Assembly: GCA_003546025.1 (NCBI GenBank) | Contig: QPKB01000003.1 | Location: 25,705,285-25,769,284 of the forward strand | Direction of reading: 5' to 3' | Length of the DNA: 64,000 nucleotides | Source: Camphora micrantha | Taxonomy: Eukaryota > Streptophyta > Magnoliopsida > Laurales > Lauraceae | Part shown: piece by piece, positions 60,059 to 64,000 of the stretch | Layout of the letters: each line of letters opens with the position of its first letter | Numbering within the stretch: the first letter of the stretch is position 1 | Program-made: the position numbers and the translations under genes | Notes under the pieces: generated by a model | Told to the model about the DNA's origin: nothing | The model's input: only the letters and a program-made list of their open reading frames with translations | The model's database searches: none

Positions 60059-61267
60059 TCAATATAACCCTAAACAACCCTCTTCAATGAAGCAGTCCTC
60101 TGTTTCTTCCTCAAGTCTGGCGACGGTAGGATCCAATATGCAATGATGATCTCCTTCAGCAACGATTGGCCCACCTTTGATCGTCTTCAAACGTCGATTG
60201 GCAGTGGCTAGGAGGTCTTCTTTGGTCATGCTGTATGCAAGGTGAGTGGGATGGGGAAGAAGAAGAGGGATGGAAGAAGAAGAAAAAGAAAAAGAAAAAG
60301 AGTAAAAGGAAGAGGAAAATGAGGAAGACAAAAAAGGAAAAGAAAAGAAGGGGGCAGGCTGTGTGCACGCAGACGATGGAGGTGCAGTAACAACAGGGGC
60401 AGCTGTGATGAGGGGATGGTGATGGGGATGAGTCTTGGTAGAGAAGAAGAAAAGGAGTGGAAGAAGAAGATGGAGAAGAAGAGGAAGGAAGGGAAGAGGG
60501 AGAGGAAAGGAGGAAAAAATAACGACGAGGAGGGGAGAGGTGGCGATTTGCAACAGCCCAGATGGGTGCTGGCGGACGATGCAGGGAGCAGCATCAGAGG
60601 AATGGCAGCAACGCCACGCGCGCAAGGAGCTGCGTAGGGCACTCTGTGGAGCGGCGCCAGGCGCTGCGTGTATGGACACTGTGAATGAAATCCCTCCTTT
60701 TCGATTCCTGGCAGAGTGGATCCTCTCTTTGTGAGTGGTCTTCCTTCGTGTCAATGGCCTCACCCTCTCTTGCGTTTCTTTGTGTGAATAGATTCTGTGC
60801 GCGAAAGAGAGAGGGAGCCCTCTACGTGAGATGAGATTATGGGAAAGTATGGCAATCTGCGTGTGGGCTCTGTCACAGGGACGAAGGAAGATGAGGGAGA
60901 ACGTCTGGACAGAGGGGACTGTGGGATGGATTCTACGCGGGTTGAAGATGTAATGGTGTGTGCGATGGAGAGGATGGTTGTAAGGTGGGTGTGAGTTGCA
61001 GATTCTGCGCAAGGATGGAAGGGTGCTGAGAACAGAATAGAGATCCAGGGGAGTGGATGTAATCTGCGCATGAATGGGGATAGAGAGGAGAGCTTTTGGA
61101 AGGTGAGATGTACGGTTTAAGGGGGTTTAAGGGAGAGTCCAGAGATCTTGGACTCTCCATCCCTTATTTGAGGTATGGATCCTCTTTGCGTCTCTATTCT
61201 GGTCTTCTTTGAGATGATCGGTGGCTAGGAAATGATCGAATCCAATCATCTTCTTCTCTACTTGCAG
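60059..61267. other. GC-rich and (GAA)n low-complexity region, no gene called
   Basis: GAAGAA-type purine runs (about 60250-60500) and a GC-richer stretch keep long frames open on both strands (for example 60059-61012, minus). The products are serine/phenylalanine/proline-rich noise in one frame and lysine/glutamate-rich in another. It may be an intron or leader of the element whose Ulp1 exon follows. Confidence 0.5.
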
Positions 61268-61483
61268 CGGCCTGGCGACAAGTACCTGGAGCCTGTTAAA
61301 GACATACCAGTACAAGATAGTTCAAACGATTGTGGATTTTTTGTAATGGGATTTGTAGAGCATGCTATCCTCAATCGAAAGATTGCTTTCACTCAACAGA
61401 ACATGATGTACTACAGATGCAGATTAGTTCTCAACCTCTACCGGCGTGAATTGCATGAGAGAAGGCTGAAATCTTCTATGTGA
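61268..61483 (+). pseudogene. Ulp1/C48-like protease, terminal exon only
   Basis: Follows an acceptor-like CTTCTCTACTTGCAG and reads RPGDKYLEPVKDIPVQDSSN, DCGFFVMGFVEHAI, then RLVLNLYRRELHE to a stop at 61483. It holds the glutamine and nucleophilic cysteine (VQDSSNDCGFF) of the C48 fold, but the histidine/aspartate half and any partner domain are missing upstream. A good donor (gtgagt at about 61480) overlaps the stop, so another exon is possible. It differs strongly from the 40-kb Ulp1 domain, so it is not a recent copy of it. It probably derives from a MULE-type element with a captured Ulp1 gene. Confidence 0.72.
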
Positions 61484-61867
61484 GTCAAGTGTCTTGAGTC
61501 ATGGTTTGAGTGGAGAAGACACTGTTAAAACGTTGAGGACTCTGTATTATGTATAAGTTTGTGTGATTTAGATTCTTTGATAGCACTATTTTTGTTAATG
61601 TATATGATTTTGAATGCTCTGTTTAGATTGGAAATGACTTGTTTTGACAATAATGATGAAAATTGCCAAACAAGTTGCTAATGAGAAATACAATGTTATT
61701 GTGGCACAGTTTCAACAAATGAGAACTTGTAATGTGTGGTTGATGTTGATAAAAATAGAGCTTCTAAATGTAATGTGTATTTTGGAGCTTCTAAATGTGG
61801 GTGGAAACTGGTTATTTTTTATTGTATATGTTGGTGGTGCAAGATTAAAATTGCCAAACAGGTAACT

Positions 61868-62290
61868 TTATGTTGATGTTGACGAATCTTCTGTCGACTT
61901 CAACAAATTCACAGGGTCACTCATGGTGATAACTAGACGTTTTTTTTTACGTCAACACAATTTTATGTTGAGGTCGACCAATCTTCTGTCGACGTCAACA
62001 AATTCACAGGGTCACTCATGGTGCTAACTGGGTGTTTTTGTTGACGTCAACACAATTTTATGTTGATGTCGACAAATCTTCTGTCGACGTCAACAAATTC
62101 ACAATGTCACTCATGATGCTAACTGAGCATTTTTGTTGACGTCAACTCAATTTTATGTTGATGTCGACTAATCTTCTATCGACGTCAACAAATTCACAAT
62201 GTCACTGATTGTAATAACTGGGCATTTTTGTTGATGTCAACACAATTTTATATTGATGCGACGAATGTTTTGTTGATGTCAACAAATATT
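61868..62290. repeat. 95-bp tandem array with TTGACGTCAA palindromes, running into the gap
   Basis: Unit starts (TTATGTTG) at 61868, 61963, 62058, 62153 and 62248 (here TTATATTG): period exactly 95 bp. Each full unit carries a palindrome, best TGTTGACGTCAACA (62039-62052), and a hairpin formed by TTGATGTCGACA and TGTCGACGTCAA. The array begins 385 bp after the Ulp1 stop codon and is cut by the 882-N gap, which probably hides more copies. Confidence 0.95.
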
Positions 62291-63172
62291 NNNNNNNNNN
62301 NNNNNNNNNNNNNNNNNNNNNNNNNNNNNNNNNNNNNNNNNNNNNNNNNNNNNNNNNNNNNNNNNNNNNNNNNNNNNNNNNNNNNNNNNNNNNNNNNNNN
62401 NNNNNNNNNNNNNNNNNNNNNNNNNNNNNNNNNNNNNNNNNNNNNNNNNNNNNNNNNNNNNNNNNNNNNNNNNNNNNNNNNNNNNNNNNNNNNNNNNNNN
62501 NNNNNNNNNNNNNNNNNNNNNNNNNNNNNNNNNNNNNNNNNNNNNNNNNNNNNNNNNNNNNNNNNNNNNNNNNNNNNNNNNNNNNNNNNNNNNNNNNNNN
62601 NNNNNNNNNNNNNNNNNNNNNNNNNNNNNNNNNNNNNNNNNNNNNNNNNNNNNNNNNNNNNNNNNNNNNNNNNNNNNNNNNNNNNNNNNNNNNNNNNNNN
62701 NNNNNNNNNNNNNNNNNNNNNNNNNNNNNNNNNNNNNNNNNNNNNNNNNNNNNNNNNNNNNNNNNNNNNNNNNNNNNNNNNNNNNNNNNNNNNNNNNNNN
62801 NNNNNNNNNNNNNNNNNNNNNNNNNNNNNNNNNNNNNNNNNNNNNNNNNNNNNNNNNNNNNNNNNNNNNNNNNNNNNNNNNNNNNNNNNNNNNNNNNNNN
62901 NNNNNNNNNNNNNNNNNNNNNNNNNNNNNNNNNNNNNNNNNNNNNNNNNNNNNNNNNNNNNNNNNNNNNNNNNNNNNNNNNNNNNNNNNNNNNNNNNNNN
63001 NNNNNNNNNNNNNNNNNNNNNNNNNNNNNNNNNNNNNNNNNNNNNNNNNNNNNNNNNNNNNNNNNNNNNNNNNNNNNNNNNNNNNNNNNNNNNNNNNNNN
63101 NNNNNNNNNNNNNNNNNNNNNNNNNNNNNNNNNNNNNNNNNNNNNNNNNNNNNNNNNNNNNNNNNNNNNNNN
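62291..63172. other. assembly gap, 882 N
   Basis: A sized gap at the point where the 95-bp array breaks off. Sequence to its right is a noisy copy of 46886-47716. Confidence 0.98.
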
Positions 63173-64000
63173 TATTTAAGAAGAACGAGATGAAGTTGAA
63201 TTGCAATGGAGGCTGATTTTAGTCTAAGGAGGAGGTGAAACTTGTTCTTTTATTCGTTATGCAGCTAGATGTGACTAATAAAAGGTTCTATTTTTCATAA
63301 TTGTTGGTTCTTCACTTCTTCTATATTATTGCCACATACCTTGATTTCTTATTGTCACATCTAGATATACGATTGCTTGGAATCCTATAGTAATAAAGAG
63401 AATCCAACCTAAGCATTATTTGGGAATTTAACATTGCTCTCCCTTGGATTGGATTCTAGTGGAGAGGATCTAAGCTATATGTATTTTGGATCATTAGATC
63501 GAGTGGACCCTAATCCTTAGATATGTCTTTTGTCGATTTATATTTACTGCGCAATTGTTTTTTTTATTTTTATCGTCTGAATTGTAGTGGCAGTGGTTCT
63601 TGTTCTTTAGATTTAATTAGGAATTTTTATTTGGATGCAATTATTGTAATTAATTTTTATTCACAAGACATTCATAGTGTACAGATTTTTAATTAGCTAA
63701 AAATCGGGGTTTAAGTATGTTAGGTCAAGTGCATATTGATTTCAGCATCCCCGTGGATCGACCTCAGTCTCACCAAGAATTACTACTGATGACAGACTAC
63801 ACTGGGTGCACATCAAATTAGTAATAACAGAGAAATATAAAATCAGAGAAGCAACCTAATTATTCCTTATTACAGCATAAGTTATGAACTTATGAGGAAC
63901 TCTATTTTTTTGTTTAAAGTCGATTGATGCATAGTTAATTCTCCACAACAAAATTATGGAACAACTAAAGGTTAAATCTAGATGAAATATCAAATTTTAT
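63173..64000 (+). repeat. second, indel-rich copy of the 46886-47716 block
   Basis: Colinear with 46886-47716 from TTTAAGAAGAACGAGATGAA to the window end. Differences are mostly single-base gains or losses, many in homopolymers, rather than substitutions. The copy starts exactly at the gap edge and ends only because the window ends. Confidence 0.9.

Noticed and set aside
60059..61012. 317-codon open frame on the minus strand
   Set aside because: Low-complexity product rich in Ser, Phe, Pro and Leu, overlapping open frames on the other strand; explained by GAA-type purine runs and GC bias.
62202..63206. Long open frames across the gap on both strands
   Set aside because: They consist almost wholly of undetermined bases.

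Overview
The window reads as nuclear DNA of a flowering plant. It is AT-rich, has short GT-AG introns, plant-type host genes and dense transposable-element debris. Two scaffold gaps are present: exactly 100 N at 44700-44799 and 882 N at 62291-63172. I cannot name the species.

Host genes. (1) 6987-10648, minus strand: a complete nine-exon gene for Mediator subunit 26b (443 aa in my splice model), with a (GA)n leader tract and a tandem ~190-bp repeat upstream. (2) 49089-50772, minus strand: exons 1 and 2 of a beta-tubulin gene. Both have the classic plant exon lengths (394 and 270 bp), but exon 1 carries a 1-nt insertion and the large third exon is not found in the window.

Element-related genes. 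37268-40706, plus strand: a fusion of a plant mobile domain with a C48/Ulp1-like protease, modelled with 11 coding exons and about 834 aa. 42777-43812, plus: a putative plant transposon protein (Transposase_32-like) split by one extra A. 44520-44699, minus: a frameshifted C-terminal piece of a Mutator-like transposase against the first gap. 61268-61483, plus: the terminal exon of a second Ulp1-like protease.

The most unusual theme is a set of repeats built around perfect or near-perfect palindromic words, clustered near these element genes: GTGCGATATCGCAC (5 copies, directly 3' of the first Ulp1 gene), CTCGCTATAGCGAG (6 copies, 5' of the Transposase_32 ORF), TGTTGACGTCAACA in an exact 95-bp tandem array directly 3' of the second Ulp1 exon, GTTGACGATATCGTCAAC in both arms of a long inverted repeat (53.0-54.5 kb), degenerate versions in the loop of a 299-bp MULE-like MITE (47.7 kb), and GGTCGACC in a foldback element (57.5 kb).

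The rest is intergenic DNA with hAT-like, MULE-like and Tourist-like elements (several with target-site duplications), tRNA-derived SINEs, a copia LTR with its primer-binding site, LTR-like gypsy fragments, and a duplicated ~830-bp block (46886-47716 and 63173-64000) that looks partly like an assembly artefact beside the second gap. No tRNA, rRNA or CRISPR was recognised.
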